From Fimbriimonas sp. (GTDB lineage Bacteria; Armatimonadota; Fimbriimonadia; Fimbriimonadales; Fimbriimonadaceae): DNA of 64,000 nt. Shown here piece after piece: positions 17,394 to 25,331 of this stretch. The position numbers and the translations under genes were made by a program. The notes beneath the pieces were generated by a model. It did not search any database. It was not told the DNA's origin and saw nothing but the letters and a program-made list of their open reading frames with translations. The stretch spans positions 1 to 64,000 of the forward strand of contig JARLGV010000106.1 in assembly GCA_031292555.1 (NCBI GenBank), written 5' to 3'. The stretch's first letter is position 1. Each line of letters begins with the position of its first letter.

Positions 17394-17634
17394 CTGGTTA
17401 AGAAGTGTGGCAGATATGCCGCCGGTATAGGGAGGCTAGCCGATTCCATCAGCCTCGCCTCTCCGTCTTTGGGTCCCTGCTACGCCTCTGCCGTAGGTTG
17501 AGTGAAATTTGGCGTTCCTCTTGCGTCGGGTGTGCTGAGTACTACGCTGCGTTCACCTCTGCGACCGCTTCGATGAATTCAAAACGAATCACAGGGGACG
17601 CTGACGACTCGCAGTGAACGCGTCAGGAGCACCC

Positions 17635-18873
17635 TTACAGGAACGTGTCCAGCACACCGATTAGCCTGTCGATCTCGTCGGGGGTGTTGTAGTGCACCAT
17701 GCTGACGCGGACGACGCCTTCGGCAAGGTCGATGCCCAGAGCTTCGCATAGTCGGACAGCGTACATGTGCCCATACCGGATCCCAATGTTGTGCCGATCG
17801 ACGCTTGCCACGATCTGCGTGCTCGGCAAGTCGTTGTGGAGAAAGCTGATCGTGCCCACGCTCTTCGTTCCCTCGTCAGCCAAGCCGATCAAACGGACCT
17901 TCGGCTTGCTTCGCAGGTACTGGATCAACCTCGTCCGCATCGGAGCTTCGAGTTCTTCCATGATCGCGAAGGCGTCAACGACGGTCTGGCGATCGTCGAC
18001 CTCCCAGCCGGCGAGAAATCTCAGATACGAACGCAAGGCGAGAATTCCCGCGCAACCTTCGTGCGAGATCGATCCGAGCTCGAATTTGTACGGAATCGAT
18101 TCCTTCGGGATGAAGAAATGATTCGGTCCCGTCAAACCAGCAAAGGCGTCGTGGCGGCCGTAGAGTGCCGCCATGTGCGGACCGTACACCTTGTAGGTGG
18201 AGTACACGTACCAGTCGACTCCCCAATCGGCCACGTCGATTGCGCGGTGAGGCGCATACGCGACTCCATCGGCGACGACGCGAGCTCCGGCCCGATGGAC
18301 AAGTTCAGTGATCGCCTTCACGTCGACCACCTCGCCCAGAAGGTTTGAGACGTGGGGGAAGGCGACGATCTTTGTCCGATCGTTCAGCAATTCCGCCAGC
18401 GCCTCAAGCGGACAACCGAACGTTTCCGGATTCACCTTCCAGGTTCGAAGAACGATGCCCCTCTTGGCAAGCTTCACCCACGGTCCCGCGTTGGCCTCGT
18501 GGTTGGTCTCGGCGATAATCACCTCGTCGCCCGCTTGCCATGTATCCATGTAGGCGTCGGCCAATACATGAAGGAGCGATGTCGTCGACTGCCCCAGTAC
18601 GACCTTCCCTATTCCGGTCGCATTTACGAGCGTTTCGACGTACGCGTGGGCGTCCGCAACAACTCCGCTCGCCTCGATCGACTGCCGATACCCGGCCCCC
18701 AACTGAACGTACCGCGACAACATGTAGTCGCGGATCGCGTCTGCCACAACGCCCGGAACTTGAGATCCGCCCGCATTCTCAAGGAACGCGAAGTCGGTGG
18801 CAAGGGTGGGAAACCAGGCACGGATGTCGGATCGGGACGGTGCGATCGGCGCTGAACGGGACACGGAACTCAT
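17635..18873 (-). CDS. Class V aminotransferase / cysteine desulfurase-like protein
   Basis: A 412-residue PLP enzyme. Lys228 in VYSTYKVYGPHMAALYGR is the expected Schiff-base lysine, Asp202 in VVADGVAYAPHR binds the pyridine nitrogen, and HEANAGPW and SNLLGEVVDV are family signatures. The branch is the cysteine desulfurase-like group often annotated VC1184-like; the mobile-loop catalytic Cys of true desulfurases is not evident (IRYGHMYAVRLCEALG), so the reaction is unclear. The ATG is six bases after a TAATAT -10 box, suggesting a leaderless message. The gene is divergent from the small lipoprotein. The 240 bases between it and the exporter gene contain nothing recognisable. Confidence 0.87.
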   Translation of the reverse strand: MSSVSRSAPIAPSRSDIRAWFPTLATDFAFLENAGGSQVPGVVADAIRDYMLSRYVQLGAGYRQSIEASGVVADAHAYVETLVNATGIGKVVLGQSTTSLLHVLADAYMDTWQAGDEVIIAETNHEANAGPWVKLAKRGIVLRTWKVNPETFGCPLEALAELLNDRTKIVAFPHVSNLLGEVVDVKAITELVHRAGARVVADGVAYAPHRAIDVADWGVDWYVYSTYKVYGPHMAALYGRHDAFAGLTGPNHFFIPKESIPYKFELGSISHEGCAGILALRSYLRFLAGWEVDDRQTVVDAFAIMEELEAPMRTRLIQYLRSKPKVRLIGLADEGTKSVGTISFLHNDLPSTQIVASVDRHNIGIRYGHMYAVRLCEALGIDLAEGVVRVSMVHYNTPDEIDRLIGVLDTFL

Positions 18874-18879
18874 ACAGAG

Positions 18880-18885
18880 ATATTA
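18880..18885 (-). promoter_or_regulatory. -10 box six bases before the aminotransferase ATG
   Basis: TAATAT on the minus strand is followed by CTCTGT and the ATG, so transcription would start at or within a base or two of the start codon. The -35 region is weak. It mirrors the divergent promoter 30 bases away. Confidence 0.5.
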
Positions 18886-18890
18886 GTCCA

Positions 18891-18920
18891 TGGACGTTCG
18901 CGACGATTCTCTCCTATAAT
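18891..18920 (+). promoter_or_regulatory. Sigma70-type promoter for the small lipoprotein, leaderless layout
   Basis: TGGACG (18891-18896) and a perfect TATAAT (18915-18920) are 18 bases apart. Only GTGCCC separates the -10 from the ATG, so the start site should coincide with the start codon; no ribosome site can fit. Confidence 0.65.
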
Positions 18921-18926
18921 GTGCCC

Positions 18927-19133
18927 ATGAAATGGACTTCTACAAGATATGTATTGCCGGTGCTGATCTTGGCAACTGTTGCCATCGGCTGTAAATCGAA
19001 CCCCCTCAACGACCAGATCCAGGGCGAAAAGCAGGTCATCGACAAAGATAAAGCCAAAGTCGACGATCGATCAAACGCGATTGACAAGCTGAACAGCCAA
19101 GCCGCTTCCCCTGGCACCTCGAGCCCGAACTAG
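18927..19133 (+). CDS. Small helical lipoprotein
   Basis: A 68-residue lipoprotein precursor. The signal peptide MKWTSTRYVLPVLILATVAIGC ends in a usable lipobox (VAIGC, Cys about 22). The mature 46 residues are polar and probably a short coiled coil (QIQGEKQVIDKDKAKVDDR), ending in a Ser/Pro tail. The start follows a perfect TATAAT by six bases. Its TAG overlaps the convergent isomerase stop as CTAG. Role unknown; small Lpp-like or envelope-stabilising proteins look similar, but this is only resemblance. Confidence 0.7.
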   Translation: MKWTSTRYVLPVLILATVAIGCKSNPLNDQIQGEKQVIDKDKAKVDDRSNAIDKLNSQAASPGTSSPN

Positions 19134-19924
19134 AACTGAAGCTCGGACAGGTATTCCCAACTGCTTCGCAGGCAGTCGACGGGGTCCCTTCGGCAGTCGT
19201 CTTGTTCGACGACATACCATTCGGTTCCGGAATCTTCACAGACCTGCACAATGTGGGGCCAGTCGAGGTTGCCTTCTCCGACCGGGCACATCACGGAGCC
19301 GATCTTCTCCACCACTTCCATGTCCTTCACATGGATGACCGGCACGCGGGCCTTGCCGCGTGCCAACAGCGCTGCCGCATCGATTCCGGCGACGACTGCC
19401 CAGTAGGTGTCGACCTCCAGCATGAGGTCGGCGCCTCCCTCATCGATCAAAATGTCGTAGCAGGGCCGCTTAGTTTCGGGATTGCGAATGAACTCATGGG
19501 CGTGGTTGTGGTAGCCGAATCGTATCCCCTCCGACTTCAGTTTTTCGATTACCGGTATCGCGTCGGCGAGGAATTGGCGATACCCGTCCGGTCCGAACCC
19601 ATATTCGCCCGAGATACTTCCAACTGCCGTGTAGTCGCAACCTAGCACCTTGTGAAACTCAATCTCCTCGTCAATGTTCTCAACTAGCCGTTTCCAGGGT
19701 CGGTGAGTGGCGCAGCAGACGAGACCATAGTTCTCAAGCATCTCTTTGGCCGCTCGAGCGTCAACTTCAGGTGCGTCGCCATTCATGCAGCCGATCGCAG
19801 ACAGTTGCACCCCGGCGTAGCCGATCTCGTGGCAAACCTGAAGCACCTGCCGAAACATGTCGGCGGTCTTGGTGTATTCCCGCATCGTGTACAACTGGGC
19901 GGCGAGCTTGGTGACCATGACCAT
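19130..19924 (-). CDS. Sugar phosphate isomerase/epimerase-like TIM-barrel protein
   Basis: A 264-residue xylose isomerase-like TIM barrel (AP endonuclease family 2 fold). Visible elements are KLAAQLYTMREYTK at strand 1, GYHNHAHEF and LMLEVDTYWAVVAG with likely metal ligands, and VIHVKDM near the end. Relatives act on inositols, hexuloses or keto-sugars with a divalent metal; the substrate is unknown. Two in-frame ATGs (19924 and 19918) lie at the start. The gene is divergent from the peptide-binding lipoprotein, with a palindrome (19926-19939) directly before its start. Confidence 0.87.
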   Translation of the reverse strand: MVMVTKLAAQLYTMREYTKTADMFRQVLQVCHEIGYAGVQLSAIGCMNGDAPEVDARAAKEMLENYGLVCCATHRPWKRLVENIDEEIEFHKVLGCDYTAVGSISGEYGFGPDGYRQFLADAIPVIEKLKSEGIRFGYHNHAHEFIRNPETKRPCYDILIDEGGADLMLEVDTYWAVVAGIDAAALLARGKARVPVIHVKDMEVVEKIGSVMCPVGEGNLDWPHIVQVCEDSGTEWYVVEQDDCRRDPVDCLRSSWEYLSELQF

Positions 19925-19925
19925 G

Positions 19926-19939
19926 GTTTACCCGTAAAC
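19926..19939. promoter_or_regulatory. GTTTAC-CC-GTAAAC palindrome between divergent genes
   Basis: GTTTAC (19926-19931) and GTAAAC (19934-19939) are exact inverted repeats two bases apart, placed one base before the isomerase ATG and 17 bases before the -10 of the opposite gene. The position suits a repressor controlling both directions. The size and AT/GC pattern are like LacI- or GntR-type operators, but the regulator is not in the window. Confidence 0.5.
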
Positions 19940-19955
19940 GGGAGATTCGGCGTGA

Positions 19956-19961
19956 TATGAT
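19956..19961 (+). promoter_or_regulatory. -10 box eight bases before the TTG of the peptide-binding lipoprotein
   Basis: TATGAT fits the TANNNT pattern; GAGCAATC separates it from the TTG start. No clear -35 or ribosome site is seen. Confidence 0.4.
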
Positions 19962-19969
19962 GAGCAATC

Positions 19970-21556
19970 TTGAAGCGCTTCGCCTTACTCCTCCCTCTTC
20001 TTGGCATGATAGTCGCCGGTTGCGGCAAGGGAGGGTTCTCCGAACGACAGGCGGCGGGCAAGGCAGACACCTTCCGCTACGCCATCAACAACACTCCCAC
20101 CACGTTCGATCCAGGAATGGTCCAGGACGTAGACACGAGCGACCTGATCGTCAACATATACGACGGCTTGGTCGCCTATGGCGAGAAAAACACGATCGAA
20201 CCGCGCATCGCCGAGAGCTATTCTTCGCCCGACGGCGGGAAAACATGGATCTTCAAGATTCGTAAAGGCGTGAAGTTCCATAACGGCCGCGAAGTGACCG
20301 CCGAGGACGTCAGTTGGACTCTCGACCGCAACTGTTCAAAGGAAATCGCGTCACCCACCGCTCGCGACTACCTCAGCGACATTGTCGGAGTCGAAGACCG
20401 GTTCAGCGGAAAATCGAACCACATCGCAGGAGTCCAGGTCGTCGACTCGTCCACCCTCAAAATCGAACTCGACCAACCCCGAGCCTATTTCATCGGCAAG
20501 CTAACCTATCCCTGCGCATTCCCGCTCTGCAAGGAGGCGGTGGGATCGGGAGCGATCGACAAACCCGATCAGATCGTCGGAACCGGCCCATTCAAAATCG
20601 AGAGCTACCAGCCGGATCAGCAGATCAACCTCGTGGCGTTCAAGGACTACTATCTTGGCGCGCCCAAGGTCAACCGAATTGAGCGGCCTGTCATAAAGGA
20701 CCCGGCCACGAGGCTAAACAAATTTCGGTCAGGAGAGCTGGACGTCCTCAATCTCGACCGCAAAGATATTCCGGGCGTTCAGCGCGACCCCTCTCTGAGC
20801 AAGCTGATGCGCCCGATTCCACGGCCGGCGGTCTATTATCTCGGATTCAACGAGATCCAATGCGCGGTCCTGAAAAACGCCAAGGTTCGGCGTGCGATTG
20901 CGATGGCAATCGACCGCACTCGGATCGCGAGGGACTTACTCGGCGGAATGCCGGAAGCCCATGGCCTGGTGGCGCCTGGAGTCATGAGTTACCGAGATGA
21001 CTACAAGGGGCTGCCGTTCGATCCAGCAAAAGCTAAGGCCGAGCTGTCCGCTGCCGGGTATCCCGACGGTAAGGGATTCCCTTCGATCGAAATGACCTAT
21101 CGTGCCCAGGCCGGAGACGCTCAGATCGTATGCGAGGCGGCGCAGCAACAACTCAAGCAGAACCTGGGCATTGCGGTCACCGTACGCCCAATGGAGTGGG
21201 GCGCCCTGCTCCAATCGCGGAACGAGAACAAGCTGGACTTGTACTACCTATCGTGGTACGCCGACTACTTGGACCCCCAGAACTTCTTGAGCTTCCTGTT
21301 CATGAGCGATGCGAAGCTGAACCACGACGGGTACAAGAACGCGTCCTTTGATGCTCTCTGCCGGAAGGCGGATGCAATTACGGACGAAGCCCAGCGCATT
21401 CAACTCTATAACCAGGCTGAAGACATTCTGATTCAGGATGGAGCACGGGTGCCGCTCTATTACCAAGTCGACGAAGAACTTGTGAGCGATCGCGTCAGCG
21501 GGCTCAAGAGCAACCTCTTCGGTCAGCTACCGAACACGAGCGTCACCGTAAAGTAG
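19970..21556 (+). CDS. Family 5 peptide/oligosaccharide-binding lipoprotein (OppA/DppA-like)
   Basis: A 528-residue extracytoplasmic binding protein. The TTG start gives a lipoprotein signal, MKRFALLLPLLGMIVAGC, with the lipobox at VAGC. The family 5 landmarks are FDPGMVQDVDTSDLIVNIYD, GKTWIFKIRKGVKFHNG and VRRAIAMAIDR, and the C-terminal LYNQAEDILIQDGARVPLYY. Length is typical. It would deliver peptides or related solutes to a DppBC-type permease, but no permease or ATPase follows: a hairpin and a convergent gene end the unit. It is therefore an orphan binding protein. Confidence 0.92.
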   Translation: MKRFALLLPLLGMIVAGCGKGGFSERQAAGKADTFRYAINNTPTTFDPGMVQDVDTSDLIVNIYDGLVAYGEKNTIEPRIAESYSSPDGGKTWIFKIRKGVKFHNGREVTAEDVSWTLDRNCSKEIASPTARDYLSDIVGVEDRFSGKSNHIAGVQVVDSSTLKIELDQPRAYFIGKLTYPCAFPLCKEAVGSGAIDKPDQIVGTGPFKIESYQPDQQINLVAFKDYYLGAPKVNRIERPVIKDPATRLNKFRSGELDVLNLDRKDIPGVQRDPSLSKLMRPIPRPAVYYLGFNEIQCAVLKNAKVRRAIAMAIDRTRIARDLLGGMPEAHGLVAPGVMSYRDDYKGLPFDPAKAKAELSAAGYPDGKGFPSIEMTYRAQAGDAQIVCEAAQQQLKQNLGIAVTVRPMEWGALLQSRNENKLDLYYLSWYADYLDPQNFLSFLFMSDAKLNHDGYKNASFDALCRKADAITDEAQRIQLYNQAEDILIQDGARVPLYYQVDEELVSDRVSGLKSNLFGQLPNTSVTVK

Positions 21557-21566
21557 CTCCTCACAA

Positions 21567-21607
21567 ATCCAACTGCGGTGCACGCGGCACGTGCTCCGCA
21601 GTTGGAT
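21567..21607. terminator. Perfect 12-bp hairpin between convergent genes, no U-tract
   Basis: ATCCAACTGCGG (21567-21578) pairs exactly with CCGCAGTTGGAT (21596-21607) around a 17-base loop. It lies right after the peptide-binding gene and just before the 3' end of the PQQ/Ig gene, so it can serve both strands. Neither strand has a following U-run. Confidence 0.6.
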
Positions 21608-21611
21608 GCAC

Positions 21612-24600
21612 TTACTGGAGGATGGTCAGACCGGCGGAGACCGTCTTCGTGCCCAAACTTGCTTTGACCGTCGCAGAGCCCTCTTTGAGCGGGCTGACTG
21701 CGAATGTAGCCGAATTCGAACCGGCAGTCACAATTACCGATGCAGGCACTGAAGCCAAGGTCGGATTCGCCGAACTTAAGGCAACCGTGACGCCCGAAGG
21801 TCCCGCCTTGCCGCTCAGGGTGACCTTACCGGTGACCGCCTTCGAACCGGACAGGTAGACGAGAGTTGGGGCTAGAGTGAGCCCGGTCAGAGTTGCCGGA
21901 GTCACCGTGACCACACACGTCACCGTCGCTTCGCCAAGCGATGCAAAGACCGTCACCTGGGTGGGCTTGTCGACCGTTTGAGTGGTGGCCGTGAACTTCG
22001 CCGTCTTGGTTCCGGCCGGGATCGTGACTGAACCCGGCACCGATACCGAAGGATCGGTCGAACTCAATGCGACCAACGCGCCACCGGTCGGAGCCGGGAT
22101 ACTCAACGTCACCAAGCCGCCGTTTGTCGAGTTGCCCCCCACGATCGTCGCCGGCGTCAGGCTGACTGACTGGATCCCGGGCGGGTTGACGACAAGGGTC
22201 GCCGTTTCAGTCACTCCATTGGCGGTTGCAGTGATCGTTACCGCCTGCGGCGCCGAGACCGTCGAAGTCGCAACCGAAAAGGTCTTGCTGCTCGTCGACC
22301 GGGCAATCGTCACTGACGACGGCACCTTGGCAGCGGCGGAGTTTGAGGACGTAAGCGTCACGACGACTCCGGATGCCCCGGCCTTCCCATTCAGGACGAC
22401 GGTCCCGACGAGCTTCTGGGTTCCTCCAACTGCAGTCGCCGGAGCAACCGTAACTGAAGTCAGCACCGCAGGAAGCACCGTCACCGAACAGGAGTTCGTG
22501 CTTCCGTTCAGCGATGCGGCAATCGTCGCGGATGTGCTCGAGTTGACGCCAGTCGTTGTGCCGGTAAACGTCGCCGACGATGCGCCCGCCGACACGCGCA
22601 CGACGGCGGGAACGAGGACGCTCGAGCTGTTCGATTTGAGGGTGACGGTTAGCCCGGTGCTGGGGGCGGGACCGCTGAGTGACACCAGGCCACCGGTCAG
22701 CGGGATTCCTCCCGTCACGGTGGATGGCGTTACGCTGATCCCCGCGACCGTCGGAGGAGTTACCTGAAGAGTAGCCTTCACGACCTTGCCGCCAAAGGTC
22801 GCCGACAAGGTCACCGAACGGGCAGTGACAACGGGAGTCGTCGATACCGTAAAGCTCGCCGAATTCGCTCCGGCGGCAATCGTTACCGTAGCCGGTGTCG
22901 TGGCGACCGCCTTGTCCGAGCTGGACAGGGTCACCGTCGCTCCCGAAGCCCCGGCAAATCCGCTGAGGTTCACGGTTCCGGTCACCGAAGTTGAGGATCC
23001 GCCCACGACTGATGTCGGCGACACCAGGAGATTCGAAAGGCCCGACGGTTGCAGGGTCAAAATGCACGACTTCTCGGTCGAGCCGTAGTAGGCGGTGATC
23101 GTGACGTTGAGCGCCTTGGTCACCCCCAATGTCGTCACGTTGAAGCTGGCCGAGGTCGCCCCCTCCGCTATCGTCACCGATGTCGGCATGACCGCGTTGA
23201 GACTGGTCGACGTCACGGTCAGCGCTGCGCCGCCTGTGGGAGCCGGATTGGCCAACGTCACTGTGCCAGTGGTGTTATTCCCGCCGACCACCGAGTTGGG
23301 GGTTACCGAAACGCTCGTGAGGTCAGCCGGATTCACAGTCAAATCCGCATTAGCGGAAACGCCGTTGATCGTGGCTGAGATCGTAACGGTCTGCGTTATC
23401 GGCGGGGAAAGTGCGGTCACCGTGAAGGTTGCCGATACGCCGCCAGCCGGCACAGTCACGGATGCCGGCACTGTCGCAACCGTCGCGTCGGAACTTGATA
23501 GCGTCAATGTCGTGCCGGACGGACCGGCAGGAGCGTTCAACAGGATCGTGCCGGTTGAGGTCTTCCCGCCTACTACTGCCGTCGGATTCAGGTAGAGCGA
23601 GGTGAGGCCCGCCGTCTGCACCGTGATCGAAGTGGTGGCGTTTACTCCGCCTGAGGTCGCGGTGATTATGGCGGCGGTGTTAACCGAAACGGGATTCGTG
23701 TTTACGGCGAAGGAAGTAAAGGTTGCGCCGCCGGGCACGACGACGAACGGAGGAACAACCACCGCCGGATCGCTGCTAACCAGGGCCACAACATCTCCGC
23801 CGGCAGGAGCGGCGGCAGTGAGGGACACAAAGCCGGTGGCACGGGCGCCTTCCTGAACCGTGTCCGGGGTAGTTGAAACGGCATTCACCGGAACCGTGTT
23901 TACTTCGGTTCCGATCGCATGGAGGTTCCCATCGGCGCATCCGACATAAACCACGCCATTCGCCCCGATTGCGGGAGAGGAAGTGATCGCACCGTTCGCG
24001 AGGAAGTACCAGATCCCCCAACCGTCAGGCGCGGTCGCCCATAGGTGGCCGGAGCTGTCTCCAACGTAGATCGTTCCATCGGCGCCGATTGCCGGCGACG
24101 ATGTGGTCTGCCCCTCGGTAACGTCCCACCACTTGAGGTAACCGTTGGCGGTGAAGGCGTTCAGCGTGTTGCCGGAGCCGACATAGACCGAACCGTCTGG
24201 CCCGATAGCTGGGGATGAGTAGATCGCCGAGTAGGTGTAGAACGACCACTTGAGGGCCCCACCTGGGCTGACGGCGTATATATTGCCGTCCTGGGAGCCC
24301 ACGTAGATCGTTCCGTCGGATCCGATCACCGGCGAGGAAACAATCCCGCTATTGGTTGAGAAAGACCATTGGACCGTTCCATTCGGGTTGATCGCGTAAA
24401 GCTTGCTATCAGTGGACCCGACGTAGATCGTACCGTCCGATCCAATTGCTGGAGAAGACTGAACCGGATTGCCCGTCACGAAGGACCACAGCATCACGCC
24501 GCCCGATGAAATTGCATACACGCTGTTGTCGTCGGACCCGACATAAACCGTGCCGTCACTTCCCACCGCCGGCGAAGACTGGACGACGTTGCCCGTGAGG

Positions 24601-25103
24601 AAAGCCCATTTCTTGGTGCCGTCGGCATTCAACGCATAGATATTCGCGTCGCTGGACCCGAAGTAGATCGTGCCGTCGGAAGCGATCGCCGGGCTCGAGA
24701 TCACGCTGCCGCCCGTTGCATAGCGCCACTTCATGGTGCCGTTTGGATTGACGGCATAGAGGTTGCCGTCGTTTGAACCGACGTAGACCGTGCCATCCGC
24801 ACCAATTGTCGGTGACGACTGTATGTTGTTCACCGTTGTGAAGCTCCAAAGCAGCGTGCCGTTGGAGCCGCCCGACACCGCCAAGCCGGTATTGGCGTTC
24901 GTGCTGTGGAATTTTGGCCACGGCGAACCGTACTGGAGACTTAACCGGTTAACCCTTGAGACAGCCTCGTTTCGATTCACGATCGGCAATTGCCGGACAT
25001 GCCGGGATGCCGAGCCCGACGCAATGGGTCCTCGGAGCTGCGCCACACTAGTCGATGCCAAGGCAACGACGCCCAGTATCACCGAAAAGCACACTCGATT
25101 CAT
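21612..25103 (-). CDS. Large secreted PQQ-like propeller protein with eight Ig-like repeats
   Basis: A 1163-residue exported protein. Signal peptide MNRVCFSVILGVVALASTSVAQ. Residues about 55-400 form a PQQ-type beta-propeller, opening SPWPKFHSTNANTG and repeating a roughly 40-residue blade of the form SSPAIGSDGTIYVGS-x-D-x-N-x-YA. The remaining 760 residues are eight Ig-like repeats of about 85 residues (VVGGxxSTGTVTLxxPAPxGG, then VTVPAG, ATFTV). No sorting signal, LPXTG or PEP-CTERM end is seen. It is a smaller paralogue of the 1975-residue protein at 54.6-60.6 kb. The ATG with GAGGT seven bases upstream is chosen over a TTG nine codons earlier. A surface adhesion or display role is inferred. 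Confidence 0.9.
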   Translation of the reverse strand: MNRVCFSVILGVVALASTSVAQLRGPIASGSASRHVRQLPIVNRNEAVSRVNRLSLQYGSPWPKFHSTNANTGLAVSGGSNGTLLWSFTTVNNIQSSPTIGADGTVYVGSNDGNLYAVNPNGTMKWRYATGGSVISSPAIASDGTIYFGSSDANIYALNADGTKKWAFLTGNVVQSSPAVGSDGTVYVGSDDNSVYAISSGGVMLWSFVTGNPVQSSPAIGSDGTIYVGSTDSKLYAINPNGTVQWSFSTNSGIVSSPVIGSDGTIYVGSQDGNIYAVSPGGALKWSFYTYSAIYSSPAIGPDGSVYVGSGNTLNAFTANGYLKWWDVTEGQTTSSPAIGADGTIYVGDSSGHLWATAPDGWGIWYFLANGAITSSPAIGANGVVYVGCADGNLHAIGTEVNTVPVNAVSTTPDTVQEGARATGFVSLTAAAPAGGDVVALVSSDPAVVVPPFVVVPGGATFTSFAVNTNPVSVNTAAIITATSGGVNATTSITVQTAGLTSLYLNPTAVVGGKTSTGTILLNAPAGPSGTTLTLSSSDATVATVPASVTVPAGGVSATFTVTALSPPITQTVTISATINGVSANADLTVNPADLTSVSVTPNSVVGGNNTTGTVTLANPAPTGGAALTVTSTSLNAVMPTSVTIAEGATSASFNVTTLGVTKALNVTITAYYGSTEKSCILTLQPSGLSNLLVSPTSVVGGSSTSVTGTVNLSGFAGASGATVTLSSSDKAVATTPATVTIAAGANSASFTVSTTPVVTARSVTLSATFGGKVVKATLQVTPPTVAGISVTPSTVTGGIPLTGGLVSLSGPAPSTGLTVTLKSNSSSVLVPAVVRVSAGASSATFTGTTTGVNSSTSATIAASLNGSTNSCSVTVLPAVLTSVTVAPATAVGGTQKLVGTVVLNGKAGASGVVVTLTSSNSAAAKVPSSVTIARSTSSKTFSVATSTVSAPQAVTITATANGVTETATLVVNPPGIQSVSLTPATIVGGNSTNGGLVTLSIPAPTGGALVALSSTDPSVSVPGSVTIPAGTKTAKFTATTQTVDKPTQVTVFASLGEATVTCVVTVTPATLTGLTLAPTLVYLSGSKAVTGKVTLSGKAGPSGVTVALSSANPTLASVPASVIVTAGSNSATFAVSPLKEGSATVKASLGTKTVSAGLTILQ
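21615..23905 (-). repeat. Tandem Ig-like repeat-coding array (eight units)
   Basis: Eight consecutive coding units of about 250-270 bases, each encoding a VVGG-like turn, a TGTVTL strand, a GG-V-L-SS strand and a VPAG-ATF strand. Units are diverged at DNA level, so this is an old protein-domain repeat and not recent tandem duplication. Confidence 0.7.
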
Positions 25104-25331
25104 GAAAGCTACCTCAGCAAGTTTATTCAAAAGTTCTTCTCGCGAACACGATTTGAAGCTATCTCGGCATAAAGCACAAGAAACCTAAACAACAGGACGA
25201 TTGATGGGTGGCGAGCGATGCTCGCGAGGGTGAGTCACGACGGAGAAAGGCGCTTGAATTCGGATCGAAACGTTAAGGCTTGCAGAAAACGACTTCCAAA
25301 TTGTCCGCATTCGTGGAAAGCTAGTGTCGAC

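Noticed and set aside
21612-25103. CRISPR or satellite repeat suggested by the regular repeats
   Set aside because: The periodicity is that of encoded beta-propeller blades and Ig domains; units are diverged and there are no direct repeats with unique spacers.
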